Shown: positions 35,009 through 48,730, counted from the stretch's first letter. The stretch: DNA of 64,000 nt from Rhyzopertha dominica (GCA_025024175.1 QCXZ01000003.1:37782257-37846256); one strand, 5' to 3'. Numbers and translations: made by a program. Notes: generated by a model not told the origin, from the sequence alone.

Positions 35009-38000
35009 TATTAAAAATCACAAATAGCAAAATCTACGAATACAATACATAACATAACCAAACATTTGTCATTTGTCAAGGGCATGTCTGTCAGCGTCAG
35101 TCGATTGTATGCCTCTTGTTGTTCGTTGCGAAACATTTGACTATTATCATTAACTACGTCATGATCACGTAGGTAATAGCCTCGTTTTAAAGAGGACGTT
35201 GTCTCCCTCCATTTGTTAATGATTTTTAGGGCATTAAAACTCCACAGGAGAAAGAAATATTTTGATAGCATGACTTTAGCTTTACAAAACATAGATTTCC
35301 CGAAAAGTGTTTTACACCCCGTTCCTGGGTTCGGTACACGCCACTGGTCACTGTGTGGGATGCGCTAGGCTAGATAATTTGAAAATGCGCGAGACGTTTT
35401 TCATCTGGAAGGTATTATTTATGCACTACAAAATAAAAAGGAAAGTTTTGGTGTTTTTGCACATTTTGGAACTATGTATTTGCAGATAGCCCTATTCAGT
35501 CTCTAAAAATTACTTATTATTTATGTGTTGGGAAGTACTTACAAAATGTTGGGTGTGCATTCAAAAGTTCATTTAAAATTTGATAGAATTTTATAAATAT
35601 AAGCCAGCGGTATTTGTCGAGTATTTAAAATTAACATCGTAGAGGCAGGCCCTTGGTTTTTAGTTTTAATACGACTATTTTTACTACCACAATGGAATAA
35701 CGGTCTACATTTTAGCCAAAATTAGTAAGAAGCATGTACCTTAACATTGCAATATTTCGATAGTTTTAAGAAAATATATCATAAAATAATCAAATAAGTA
35801 ACATAAACTCTATACTGTTATTAACTAAATCGTTCATTGATATTCAGGAAAAGTTATGACTTGTGCTTGTTTAATTATGCACGGTGATCCCGAAGGCAAA
35901 TAATAATTAATAATAATAACAATACCAAAGCTCCGCGCTAGGATATATTCACAGAAATTAATGAAAAACAATGAACCCCTTTGATTTCTCTACATAGCTT
36001 AACCAAGCAGCTTCAGTGCTACAAATATATTTTAGACAAAGGATCGGTTTCACCTCTCTTTGTTAAAGTTAATGTTAACTAAAATCAACCCAGTAACCAT
36101 GACAACACCTTCAAATAACGTATGTAATTAGTTTGGATTTTAATTACACAGTTGATTTTAGTTTAAGAGAATAGAAACCAGCCCAAAATCAATAAATGAA
36201 GCATCTTGTCAAACCTACGCTCTAACTTTCCCGCAAAGAAATATTTAGATCAACACATATGATCCCTCCATCTCAAAAATTATGCCTCGCTCTTTGTTTC
36301 TTCTTCTGAGTGTTACACCAAGAAATACATTTCAGACACTCGACATTTATTCACCAAACAACATGGCGGAGGCTGGAGGCATGATACGTGATCCGGCTCG
36401 ACATTGCCAAATTTTGCTTGGCAATAATGTATACTGATTAAAATCTCCTAAAACCCGTAACATGGTAAAAAGTTTTAAAATAATATATTCATTAATATGA
36501 ATATTTGGTAGCTGTCCGGTTACAAATGTCGTTAGCTTTTTAAGTTTAACAAAGATTTATTAAATGATCAGTTCAGTCCGATATCACAAACTAAACAATT
36601 TTTTCATCTTGTCTGCATTCAGAAATTCTCTCTGAGGTTTGTTGGGTAAACTGGCAACGCAGCGAGGTACAATCCAGAAAGTTCTTACACTGTCAAGCAT
36701 TTCAGTGGGTCAGTAGAAAAGTAAATGGTAACAACGATAAGATTCTGAAAACGTAGAAGATGTTTATAACAATTACTTTATATGTATATTATAACTGAAT
36801 AACCTAATGAATCATATTTTTTTAAGTTGCGGCTTGATCAAAAAAGTAAAGTATTGCCTACCTAACTGTAGGGTTTCTTTGGCTTACCACGCTACCCTTT
36901 AATCTCCACTACATAATACGCCCCACTGACCTATTTCATCGATTTGTATCGCAACCGATCTTTGAAAGCTCCACGTTCCATCGGGTACAATTTTTAATCC
37001 GCATAATCGCACCGAATTACCCAACTGCAGCTGGAACTGGCGCCCCTAATGAGCTATGAATATGGTCTTCAGCCACCCGGCGAGCCAATCAACCAATGGG
37101 GGGTAGCTCGTGGTGAATCAAGGCATATCTGACGTCTGGACTCTTTTTTCGAAAAAAGCGGATCCGCCCACCGAACAAGGACTAGCTATTTTTCAATCCA
37201 AAAAGGCTTTTATGAGATTCGGGAGAAATTGGCGGATATTATTGCGTTGGTGATTGCGGGAGATGCATCACTGCGTAGTGTATTAATTAAAATTGCTTAT
37301 TTACCCAGCTTGGTCGCATAATCAGAATCAATTCCACTAATAACATTATTGCGTCATCAAGTAGCCCCATAATGAAATAGTTGTGTTAAGAGATCATATT
37401 CGGCTTTTCTTTTTATTTACTATGGAAACACAGATTTTTATTATAAGCTGTTTACGTGACTACGTAACTCATTTTTTTCTGTAAAATAAGACTATGAACA
37501 TTTTTAGTGTCTTCAGTTAATACACTTTCATTTTCCTAAATGCCGTGTAAAGGCGGTAAAAGAAGTTGGTAGCTGCTTACAAACGTGCACGTGAATTTAC
37601 CGTTCATAATGGTCTGTTGTTTATCCTAGACACTGACGACAGCAGTTATGGATGGAACCTGCAATACGAGTTTCTCGTCTAATGCTGTTAGGTAATTACT
37701 ATCAAAACTTTGAAAAATTAATGTATACAAAAACACAACATGGGAGTCATTTATATGCTGTAAATATTTACAAATTTCTAATAACAATAAGGAATACACC
37801 CAAAAAACAGGTATAATCTAAAGATTTAAACTATAGAAATCTATACTGCTCTTATACAAATCAAATAATGTAACCACTTGCACAAATCTTGGTCTTGGTT
37901 TCGTATTATTGCAATTGCAACACGGGGAAACTTTTTGGTATAATACACGTGACTACGGGGTTATTGCAGTTAAGTTATTAAAATATTAAAAATAAAAAGC

Positions 38001-38608
38001 GTTGCCGAACCCTAGTTTTCCTATTGCCTATTCTAAAATAAAAAACATAAAATGGAATTCGCTTACTTGAAATTATGCGAATTATATTAGAACAGTATTG
38101 CAATGAAGACTGTACTAATTTTCATTGTGTATTCGTGTTAGCAGTGAGTCGACCAACCTCACTTGGTTGATAATTTATAAGTAATTACTTATCACAGCAA
38201 TATTTCTTTATCAAGGTGCAGGTTTAATTAGTATCAACCAGATTTTTTTTACGTCAACGTCAGTAAGTGCATTTAGAGTTAAATTGTAAACACTTGATTT
38301 TTTACCCAGACGACCTTCAAGTGTCTGAGTACACAAGCTAGGTTATTTTATTATTAAGTCAATGTTAAAAGCAACATTTATCGGAGTAGTAAAAATTCTG
38401 GAATCGTTTTGTTTAAATTTAGCTCATTAAAATGGCATGGAAAGTATTGAATTGACTCATTCGTTGAAGGTTACAATAGACAAATAGTGCAAAAATTATA
38501 AATTTCTTGATTAGCACTAACATACCAAATTATTAAGTGCAGTGCCAAAACCCTCTCGTTGATATGTTTTGCGAGATATTGTTACTTTTTACAAATCGTG
38601 TTATGCAG
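35009..38608. other. Gene-free stretch
   Basis: A 93-codon frame at 35011-35292 (minus) is unrecognised. A GC-richer patch lies at 36880-37260 without a readable frame. Nothing else is supported. Confidence 0.4.
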
Positions 38609-38640
38609 CTGAAGATGGCCTATCCTAGGCCATATACTGT
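38609..38640 (+). ncRNA. Decayed hammerhead-like tail
   Basis: CTGAAGA, then a perfect stem TGGCC...GGCCA, then TATACTGTTGCC where related Penelope tails have GAAACTGTTGCC. The CUGANGA half and stem are intact; the GAAA half is lost. Confidence 0.35.
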
Positions 38641-39276
38641 TGCCAATATCCTTCTTAGAATTAAAAAAACGAAACAAAGAATTTTACCATTTATAGGGAG
38701 TTCTATTTAAAGTAACTAGCTCTACAAAGGATCCTAAATCATATTACTGTTAAGTTCAGTAAAACCAAAACCACATATATTTCAAATAGTAAGCTCAAAG
38801 CAGAAACACAGAAAAAAAATTAACTGTAAATATTTGTTGTGTGATTTCCATAAACTTTTAATACCGTGCTCAGTTTGAGACACTCTGCATGAGTATAGTA
38901 ATACAACCGTTATTCATACTGATCATATACTTTAATGATACATAATAAAACGAAGTGCGAAGAAGATTCTGTATTTCTAGACCCAAACTCGGATGTCTTC
39001 TGATATGTTGTGTTAAATTGCGGGAACACACTGTAACTTATTTGTTTTTCGCATACATTTAGCAAGTTATCGCATCCACTTTTTATATTGTAGTCCATTA
39101 ACTTCTACAGCTGTCTTCCCCATGATTTGCCATTTCTGTGTGGAAAATATTTACGCCGTATTAATTTCAAAGCACAAAGAGAACAACAGGAAGCCCATAT
39201 TTTAGTTAGATATTCCCAACTAGAATTCTCTATAGTTCCACTAGAAGGTACATACGCACATTCAAGTTACCGATTC

Positions 39277-39375
39277 AATAGCAATTCGACTCTAGTCGAA
39301 TTGATATTTTCGATTAGAATCGATTTTTTTTGGTTTGAATCGTCATTTTCAGTTCGATTCGATTTCTTCGGTTTG
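39277..39375. repeat. AATCGATTCGA-rich array
   Basis: Short imperfect repeats of AATCG and TTCGA make the segment strongly self-complementary. The same kind of sequence occurs at 60634-60690 and 61550-61770. It may be a subterminal region of a hAT-type element. Confidence 0.45.
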
Positions 39376-41379
39376 ATAAAATATTCAATTACTGAAAGAC
39401 TTGGCAATGTTTAATTTTTATTCGTAGTAAAAATTTATTCTGAATTGTGCCGGCTGTGAATAAGCAATTATAAATAAATAATTAAAATAAGTTGAGGTAA
39501 ATATCATAGGAAATGTAGGGAATTACGAAGAGCAAATATGAAGAATTTCAATTAGGAAATATTGGGAAGTTAATGAGCATTACGGCGTAATATTATGGAT
39601 ATTAAATATCGAAATTTCAAAAACTTCAATCATATTGACTTTTTTCGTGATCTTTCTAGCGTTCCGTTGCATTTTATGTATACGAAATGAATGATATTGA
39701 TAACCAGATTACTTTTCTCAATGGGCATCTTCTGAACGTATATTACATATATTTTATTACAAAAAAGCCTGCACCATAGTTAACAGACAACTTTGTTTTT
39801 TAATGAAATTTATAGAGACAAAGCGTTAGTATCTTACAAAGTTTTTAAAGAAAATCAAAAGTGACTCTAGTATAAAACTTTAAGAAACATGGTTAATTCG
39901 GCGGATCGATTCCACTAAAAAATTGGTGGCAAGACTACTCACCGGTTAATACAGTTAAAAATTTTAAGAAACCGCTTTATTTCTACTGAAGAAAAACGTA
40001 CTTATTTTTTCTAAATTATCGTGGTCAGGGTTTTTTATGTATTATTTAGATTAGAAAATGCGGGTAAAATTGCTGAAAAATAAGCTTTAATGTGGTGCCA
40101 ATGAACCATAAGTACACTTCTTCATGTGAAAAGATTGCAACAGTAATACCACCATACGCTTTGTATTTTCTCTGCTGTCAAGCTTTTCTGCATACATAAA
40201 TAACTTAAACATAAAAATCTGCAATTCTTTGTATCCATAATTTGGTTTAGATTTGCAACTTATTTTACGATAGAACAATACAACGACAATAACTCGTGTA
40301 TTCTATCTCCTTGGTGTTTCCTTTTATCTTTGCACAAGCCTCGTTTCAAGTGGCATCAACGTTCGCAGCCTGTACTACCTTTCTGGAAGTGTTTTGACGT
40401 ACCTGCTACGTTATCTTTGTGGTCTCAGCACCTGAACGCCTGATTCCACTCCAACTTATCGCAGAGTCCTCGAATACGCTTTTCACAAATGTGCTGACTA
40501 AGTCGCGATTGTGGTTTAGCAACCGAATCTAATGGACGCAATTAAGGTTCGATTAGGATAGGTCGTCAACACATGCCTCACGATTGACGCCTTTGCTTAG
40601 CATTACTAGTCTGGATCGGTCACGGAATAACGCCATAAATCCCGCTGATTAGCTTTCGTTGGAATTCACTTTAAGAATATGTACATAATATGTAGAGGAC
40701 ACGACTTCCTTATTGTATGTGTTATCAGGTTCCCGATGTGTCATAATAGTTGTAACTCTTCAGAAAAGAAAATGTGTGAGGTTGTTTAATACTAATAGTT
40801 AACAGCATACAAATAAATATTTAAAGGGTACACGGGTAAAATGAGCCAACCAAGTTTTATGAGGAGAAAAATGCACTTTAAAGTTATAATAACAATTTTG
40901 CGTTAAGGCTCCTCAACTGTGAGGGAAATACTTTTTGGAATAGTCTAAGCAACCCAACATACACCACTTATTGTTACTTTTTGGGGCAAGTTGTAAAGGT
41001 CTAGGAATAAGCCATAACCGCAACATGAAAGTCTAAAATCATCCCACAATTGTTTGTAGGTATTTTTTGCAAACATACCTGTTCATCTATTTGTTGAATT
41101 GTAGTATTGCCACTGTTTAACACTGTTTTAAATTAAGATTATGAAATTGAACAAGTAAAAGACAAAATGTATTAATGAAATATATTCATTTAATGCCCAC
41201 AGTTAATTGTAAAAATAAGTTATTTCTCTAAATAAAAACAATTAAAAAAACATTTATGCAAGGGCACAGTTATGTCCCTCAATCCCTCATGTCTATCATT
41301 AATTTACAATATACTTACATATCATTTGTCTGTTTACTATATGCATATTATTGAATAACTATGCCAACAATTATTCTTT
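39376..41379. other. Gene-free stretch
   Basis: 40330-40690 is richer in G and C than its surroundings but no frame gives a known protein. The rest is AT-rich and featureless. Confidence 0.4.
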
Positions 41380-42240
41380 CGAATATGTAAATTTATCTTT
41401 AATTTTGAGTCCAACAATTCCGGTAAAAATGCTTCTACGCGTGTTGTAATAATTACACAATTATAAAGCTTTTGTGTATAACATAAAAATAATATTTTCT
41501 ATTAGTAAATCCAAGTATCGCGTCATCACCTACAAGCCCATCGGGAGAAGTTATAAACAAGGTGGACAAACAGTCCTGCACACGTGACAGTGACCTGTTC
41601 TATTTGTTGAATGAATCTCTTGCTTATATTTCATTAATTTGAAGTGACATATTCTAATGCTACTTCTTTAATTACAATATAGCAGCGATTTCACTAAATT
41701 AGCAGTTGAAGTGGTTGCACGCATATGAAAAATTCGACCAGAGTTACTGACAACTAGATTTCTGTTTGTGCCACTCGGGGTTAAACGATTGCCTGCGCAT
41801 GATTCCTTCGATTACTTGACAGTCAGTTTTTGTAACTAGGCCATGTACGGTTTAATTAAATTATTTAATTCATCAAGGTTTAAATCGGGAGATTCGACTT
41901 CTGACTTTCCGTAATCTACATCAGCTTCGTTATGCTTATTTAAGTAATTGAAAACTTAAAAAAAGCGTTTGCTATTAAAATTTGAAATTGGCGCCCGGTC
42001 TCAAAGATTTACAAATTGAAAAATTTGCGCGTTTACCACCAATAATCTTATTTACAATCCTATTGTAGCATTCGGCAGCATTTGTGACTTCATCATTGAA
42101 CAAACTGGAACGTTAATTATATATTTGCTAAATTCTTGAAATATGGAACTGCTTTTAAATACTGAATACAAATTTTCTTCTCCCATTTTGGGTCCGTTGC
42201 AGAAGTATTTATAAACTGTGGAACCAAACATTACAATTTT
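41380..42240 (-). pseudogene. MULE-like transposase fused to YqaJ nuclease, relic
   Basis: The minus strand carries a broken protein with two parts. From 42240 to about 41990: YFCNGPKMGEENLY, then VTNAAECYNRIVNKIIGGKR and NFSICKSLRPGANF, the N-AE-YN-----GGKR-NFS motif of an insect Mutator-like transposase domain. After a linker containing DLNLDELNNLIKPYMA, a second part begins near 41800 with NLVVSNSGRIFHMRATTSTA and NLVKSLLY, the start of a YqaJ-type exonuclease domain (usual form RLTASNFG...M--TTS). Pieces similar to the GLF-HP-YPFLAASPDGLV box follow near 41580-41540, and LPELLDSKLK near 41420. YqaJ-like domains are lambda-exonuclease-type nucleases. Stops and frameshifts are many. The N-terminal half is missing above 42240. 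Confidence 0.62.
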
Positions 42241-42524
42241 CCCGGCAACCTAATATATGTATCTAATATGTAAAATTTAAATACATACATAGGTGTCAAA
42301 GGGACTAACCCTCGTGTTGAAGGCAAACGATCAAAATGGCGCTTCAATGACTAAAAATTATGAACTAAGAGAGTGTAAATGTTAGTGTGAATATAAAATC
42401 GATGAATTCAATAACTGTAACGTAGGATGTAAACAAAGAGTGAGGTTACGAATCAATGAACGTAAGGTAAGGTTTTTTGAAATCCGCTTGTTTTCCACTT
42501 AAGTGTATTTGTTATTATTTATTG

Positions 42525-42553
42525 CTGATGATGACCTCTTAATTAGGTTGAAA
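42525..42553 (+). ncRNA. Hammerhead-ribozyme-like core
   Basis: CUGAUGA at 42525-42531 is followed by U, a five-pair stem (GACCU with AGGUU) with a seven-base loop, and GAAA at 42550-42553. Both conserved core halves are intact and the spacing agrees with the core at 7172. It probably is the surviving tail of a Penelope-like element whose coding part is gone. Helix III and the cleavage dinucleotide are not certain. Confidence 0.5.
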
Positions 42554-45500
42554 TAAAGTGCACTTGGTCTGAAAAATTTAATTTCCTCGTTAATCCAATA
42601 TTGCACATTAATTATGGATCAACTTCTCATATGAAACAACTAATAGTTTTATTAACTTAAAATCACTTTAAAGAAACTTTAAGCTAAACATTTTATCAAC
42701 AATCTTTTTCTTTTATGCATTGAAGTAGTATTTTTGCAAAGACCTGCGTCACTATTTCATAAAATTCTTCTAGACGTAGGTTTTGATACGTTGCTTCCGA
42801 CACGAGAATGAGTTCTGAAAAGTGACGCCAGAAATTAGTATTAATAAGCACGCAATGTTTACAATATGTTAGGTACCCTCATACGCTAGTCCAGGAAGCA
42901 TAAATTCTTTTCCGTTTAAAAGGTTTGATCGGAGCTTATTTTTGTTATCAGCGATCACCACTGTTTCCCATACAACCTTAAAGAAGTTTTGCGTACCTTA
43001 CCTTACCTAGGTTGATCGTTAATTATTTTTACTTCTCGCACTAGTCGGAAAAGAATGCTCTAAAGAATAGTTAAATATTCTATCTGTTGACGAAAAATCC
43101 TTTGGTCGTGTTGATTTGTTAGTTCCTTTATAAGTAGAAGGATTGCCTTTGTTTAACTAATTTAATAATTAAATTACAAAATTCTTCCGGGGTTTCAATT
43201 CTAGCTCTGTGAATTATAATTCGAAAATTGTTATCATTCTTCCTTTAAGAACGACCTCGTAATGGAAGCGTCACCTTTACATAGACAAGCTTCTTTCGAT
43301 GGTGATGAACAAAGTGGTGTAAGTTTCGAAAAAAAAGTATAATTCTTATTTTGTCTTACACATGATTCATAATATATATCCAGCCGCTTATTTGTGAATC
43401 AGGTTAATTAAATGAAAGGTTATTAACCAGAAATTAAACCTCATCGCTGTTTTATCTTCCTACTGTTTCTGGATACACAAAGAATAAACTTTAATAAATA
43501 GAATAAACTTTTATAGTATACCTGCATCATTTGTAGGGATGGAAGAAAAATGTTTTAAGTCAATATATACATAGTGTTAGCCCATACAGTGGCGACTTTA
43601 ACTTTGACTTTACTTTACCTTAAACCCTAGCTTTGCGAAGACTGTTATCTTCTCGTTGCTCTAGGCATCCTGATAAATCAGAGAAGCTTTTAGAAATATC
43701 ACTGCAGCCAGCCACAAAATGTAATTTTCATCTACTATTAAAAGAAAGAACTAAAAAGAGATTGCTTATATGAGGGTGAAAAACTGATGATTTTTGTCTT
43801 AATAAAAAAATATTCAAATAAAACAAGTATTACTGGGTGGTGTGCTTTTTTCTTTGTCACTCGATATGCAAGTAGTACATTGTGGCCTAGTAGCATTTTA
43901 GCATTCCTGTATCAAATTCGGTACCTCCGAAAATACTTGGTCGGTAATTGACCTATCTGATTAGCTGTTGGCGGAAGGTAAACAATCGCATTTTAAAGTA
44001 ATTGCAAGTTTGCTATCGGATTTACTATCTATAAGAGCAGCATTTTAAATAAGTTTGCATATCTATCTAATACGATACTTAACACTACCATCCGGCAAGT
44101 TCAAGGCTTTTTCGTGGCAGTATTGTTACTATTGTAGCAAGTGACAGCATAAAGTATTTATGATTTATTTGGTAATTATTTCAGTGATTGAGGTAATCTG
44201 TACGTGAACCGTGACAGTACTACTTTAATATAATATGGTTTGGAGTGCAGCACGTACATACTTTTTTTAATTTTATTTTAATATTACTTTATTCCCGCAA
44301 ATAGAGCTGTCTATTTCAAATGGGCAAAAGAATATTAATTATATTAATGAAATATCATTTTTTTTTAATTTCTAACGTCCTTTATGTGAAAGAAATTAAA
44401 TCTTGGATACACAGCACATACAATCAAAATGACCTAATGAAAAACGCTCTTTAAGTTTGACGTGGTTTTAAGTTATACCCTATGTACCCTCGTTGTCCCT
44501 GTTGAAATAAGTAATAAGCAGAGTGAGATAATTTGGCACAATCAACATCATACCCTGCAATACATTGCCATCCAGCGATAAAATAATAATGAATAACAAG
44601 TTTCGCTGTACGTAATTTTTTTATTATTTTCCTACTAACTTACATTTCATGAAAAATATACGTTCAGACTCCATTAATTTAAATTGATAATTTAACGGTA
44701 TTATCAGTTTTTTCCATTTTCATCAGTACAATGAATCTCCTTGCAACATTGGAGGATATATCTTTACATAGTAATCTGAGATACATATTAATATCATTGT
44801 GGAATAAAGTTTCTGAAACAGCTTAAAAGTATTATACTTAATAACGCTTTGTTTCGTATGGTATATAAAAAATAACACTTTTGCAATTTCGATAGCTGCC
44901 CGTGTCCTAAATCAAACTGCAGTTTGATTGCACTGCGTTATAACAGTTTTCGTAAAATGAGACTAATGCTGCATTACACAGTGAATTGTGACCTCCATAT
45001 AGTTGCATTTGTCCTTGACAGACGGTGTTTAAATTAATGAGGCAGTGCTGCAGGAAGGGTCATCCTGCGATTATCCATCGATTATTATATGGAATGATAT
45101 AAACCTCTAAATACTACATTATACAGCAGCTGCAGGCTATCACATGGGAAGTGCTGTGCTGCATGGCAACATGCAACGAGAATGTCGGATCATAAATACT
45201 GTACATAAAATAATTCTATATATAGCGGTCCGTAAAGCAAATTATGCAAGTTGATTTCAAAACTAACCTTATCGTATTTCTTTTGATATCATTAAATATA
45301 AATATTAATAGTGCCATTGTTGCGGGGAATAATGTGGGTAACTTGTTCATGATTGTGTCTGAAGACAATGATTATGTAGTTGAAGTCTAATGGTTTCGTT
45401 TAGTATGTCTTAGTGGAGTCGTACTATGCGGTGCTTGGGCTCAGTTCATTAAGTCATCAATAAGACAATTGATGGTTATACCGCACAGAACTGAATTTAA

Positions 45501-47335
45501 TTTAGCTCGTATATACACGCATATATTCAGTGTGTTTAATGAATATAAGGTGAAGTAAACGCAACTCCTTCAAATTGCTGTTTTTTCCTTCTAAAGAATA
45601 TAATGATTAAAGAACACTCAAAAACATTATTAAAAGCTGCCATTGCACTCAGTGCAACTGCAAGTTATAAAAATTGTGAAATATCTTCAGTTAATCATCT
45701 TAAGTTGGCATATTGTAATTAAAACGTAAATACAGGCTTTTTATCAAACATCATATAATTTTGCTTACGCCTGATATTACTTCCTTATTTTTAGTAATAA
45801 CTTAGATAGCGGTAGATACCTTGTGTTAAATTAATTGAGGTGTAGGATAGTTTTTTCCACTTATTTGAGATGCCAGATTTTTTCTTTTAAATTCTATACA
45901 TAAAATATTAGCATAATTCTCACAGTCATCGTTAGCATTAGCATACATACCGTTTTGCGACTTTTGGACGATCCAAACCAAACACCTGAACATCATATCT
46001 TCACGTACATACATTAGTTGGCACTTAATCTTCGTATTTTTTATCGTCAGCTGCTAGTAGTTTGTTTCCGTGAACATTCTTTCGACTTAATTGAAATTCT
46101 GCCACTGTCGCCATACTTAACGCGAAATCATTACCTATCGTAACCCACACTAACCTTTGTGGCATGCGTGGCAATAGTATTCAGTTATCCTAACCGAACA
46201 TAGTGTTGCTACCTATAGATATCTTAATTCAAACTGCAGGTGTTAAAATAATTCTTATGGAAAAGGATACAAAAGTTTCAGGCGTGGTTATCGGAACAGT
46301 GATTATTTATAAGCTGCTTTGCTTATACAAGTTTTGTAGCTTGTAATGTCATGACAAGGGGTAAAATTATATTTTAGCATTCCAGAACAGTAATGTATTT
46401 AGGTACTAGATAGAGAATAACAGCTTAGAGATCTTGATCATATCATATATCATAGGTAACATAATTTTGTGGAGCGAATAAGCGACGCACAATAAAAAAA
46501 GAGATGCATGTTTTTGCCATACCTATATAAGCTACGAAGTGCTGCAGTACCCCCTCCCCCCAAATTATTCTGTGAACATAAAATACACACTATCCTAATA
46601 AAATTGCAATACATCTAGTGTTCAAGATTGGCATCCTAATATATGTATATTTGCGTATGAATGGCAAAAATATAGAAGTACTTCTTGCATTAGACATAGG
46701 TACTGCTTTGTACAGCCACTTGATTTGTGTGAAAAGTAGACCTAATGTTTACTGGAATGGAATGTTTAATGATGCGTGAACTGATTGTTATGGGTTTTGG
46801 GATACTGATACCAATTATAACTTTTAGTAAGAACTTAGTTTATTGAATACTTGCCGCATAGGAGCTTGCTTTTTCGTTGGTATTGCGGAACTCCTTGTTC
46901 CCATGTGGGAGCAGGCATCATGTGCTTGCACAACATCAACTAGGCAGAAAAAATATTTTTACGGAAAACTACAAGTTTGGTTAGCATGGTATATTGAAAT
47001 ACCTGTTATTGCTATGTCTTCCCTTTATACTTAAATATCTCTGTGGTTGGTAGATTAGATGCTCTCTTTTAGTTATCCCAGAGATAACAACCTGATAGGT
47101 AAAAAAGAAATCATTGATTGGTAATGAAATATAAATATTGAAACAATATTATTTATATTATTGAATTCATTATGCGAAAATGTGACAATGAAATAATGCA
47201 TCTGCTATAGTTATTCAGTGGGTTCTCTCGAGTTTCGTACTTTTTTTCTGGGCCGATCTATCCTGGTACAGTTTAAACATACGACGAGGTTTTTATTGAT
47301 TACATTTACATTAGTGTTTTTTTTTTTATTTACGA
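42554..47335. other. Gene-free AT-rich stretch
   Basis: No coding similarity is seen. A short frame starting at ATG 43262 (MEASPLHRQASFDGDEQS) ends at a GTGTAAGT donor-like site near 43319; support as a host exon is very weak. The remainder is AT-rich without structure that I can defend. Confidence 0.4.
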
Positions 47336-47339
47336 AAGT

Positions 47340-48452
47340 ACCCTTAACTGAACGATAGATATCATCAAAGCCAAGCTTAATAGAGATCCCTTAGGTGACA
47401 CGATAGCCAAATTATCTGAACACTGTTTAAAATCAACTTATTTCTTATGAAACGATAATTTCTAACAAAAATCAGGTTGTGCAATGGGTTCACCTCTAAG
47501 TCCTGTAGTGGCTAATTTGTTTATGGAAAATTTTGATGAAGTAGCTATCAACAGTTTTCAGTTGGCATAGGTATGTAGATGANACTTTTGTTATTTGGCC
47601 CCATGGTATAGAAGAGTTATGTAGGTTTCTAAATAACTTGAACAGTCAAAATCCCGTCATAAAATTTACTATGGAATTAGAAAGTAATGGTAGTTTACCT
47701 TTCTTGGATGTCTAAATTTACAGAACAAACACTGGACAGTTAGGACACAAGGTTTACAGAAAACCAACACACACAGACAGATATTTACATGCCACATCTC
47801 ACCAGCCACCCTCTCAAAAGAATAGTCTTATAAGGACGTTATTTCTTAGAGCACAAAGGATAGACGAAAGTTTTTTACAAAAAGAAATATATCATTTTAA
47901 ATCAGCGCTAGTGACAAATCGTTATAGCAATAAAATATTTGGTCAGTTTTTAATAAAAGTGCTCATCCAAATGAGCCAGGACAAAATAAATTAAAGTTAA
48001 GTTTGCCTTATGTACAAGGTCTTTCGGAAAAATTAAAGAGGATGCTTAGAAAATATGATATTTTAGTTATTGATAGTACGTATAGTAATTTAAATAAAAT
48101 TTTAAGTTCTACTAAAGATAAAGTATATTTAGAGAGTGAAGGTGTTTACAAAATTACTTGTTTCTTGTGGCAAGTGTTACATAGGTCAAACTAAAAAGAA
48201 AGTAGGTACGCGTTTGAAAGAACACATACGTGCTACTATAGGCTGCAACAGATAGATAAATCTTCCGTAGCTGAACTTTCATATTTGACTAAACACATGA
48301 TTGATTTTGATAAAACAAAAATTTTACATAGAAAAAAATATTGTCACAAACGTCTAATAAAAGAAGCTATAGAAATTTGTAGGAATACTAATAATTTTAA
48401 TAGGGATTGTGGAAATTATGAGTTAGGTGACATTTGGAAGACTATTTTGTAG
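47340..48452 (+). pseudogene. Penelope-like element: reverse transcriptase and GIY-YIG
   Basis: Plus-strand frames give the C-terminal half of a Penelope-like polyprotein. After a decayed start, GCAMGSPLSPVVANLFM (47485-47535) is the RT block with MGSPLSP. A frameshift follows, then RYVDDTFVIW near 47570 (catalytic YVDD, one N inside), then TMELESNGSLPFLDV and GHKVYRKPTHTDRYLH, the thumb region. A linker leads to GLSEKLKRMLRKYDILV (48018-48068), then GVYKITC and after a one-base shift CGKCYIGQTKKKVGTRLKEH, the GIY-YIG endonuclease. Its C-terminal part ends at a stop at 48450-48452. These elements are telomere-related retroelements that nick the target with GIY-YIG. At least four frame changes; the 5' part is missing. 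It is a different family from the pair at 6.1-7.3 kb. Confidence 0.88.
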
Positions 48453-48730
48453 TTATCTTTTATCAAGTAGTTCGTGTATATCTAGTAGGTAGGTAGTTCC
48501 TTTTTCGTCGTTAGGTTCATAGGTGCCAACCTCATGGCACGTTGTTTCTATGACGTCTCGCTTCCTGTGTGATTTGTTTATATACTTTCAAAATTTAGTT
48601 GATCTTGTGTCAGACGAATTTTCAGGTTCTTCGTCTTTGACAAAAATTACAGGTGTAATCGAAACGTCAGACCAATATTGTCAGGGTTTTAAAACGGCAG
48701 CGATCTTTCCGAGAAAATATTATTTTATCC
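48453..48730 (+). mobile_element. 3' tail of the 47.3 kb Penelope-like element
   Basis: Noncoding sequence directly after the GIY-YIG stop, with the layout of Penelope-like 3' tails. At 48636-48668 it has a stem ATTAC...GTAAT followed by CGAAACGTC; the GAAAC half of the hammerhead core is intact and the CUGANGA half is decayed to TTGACAA. The end of the element is placed near 48730 but not fixed by a duplication. Confidence 0.5.

Noticed and set aside
35011..35292. 93-codon minus-strand frame
   Set aside because: No recognisable domain, no splice or promoter context; probably chance.
43261..43321. Possible short first exon MEASPLHRQASFDGDEQS with a donor
   Set aside because: Only about 20 codons; a weak donor and AT-rich flanks give no further support.
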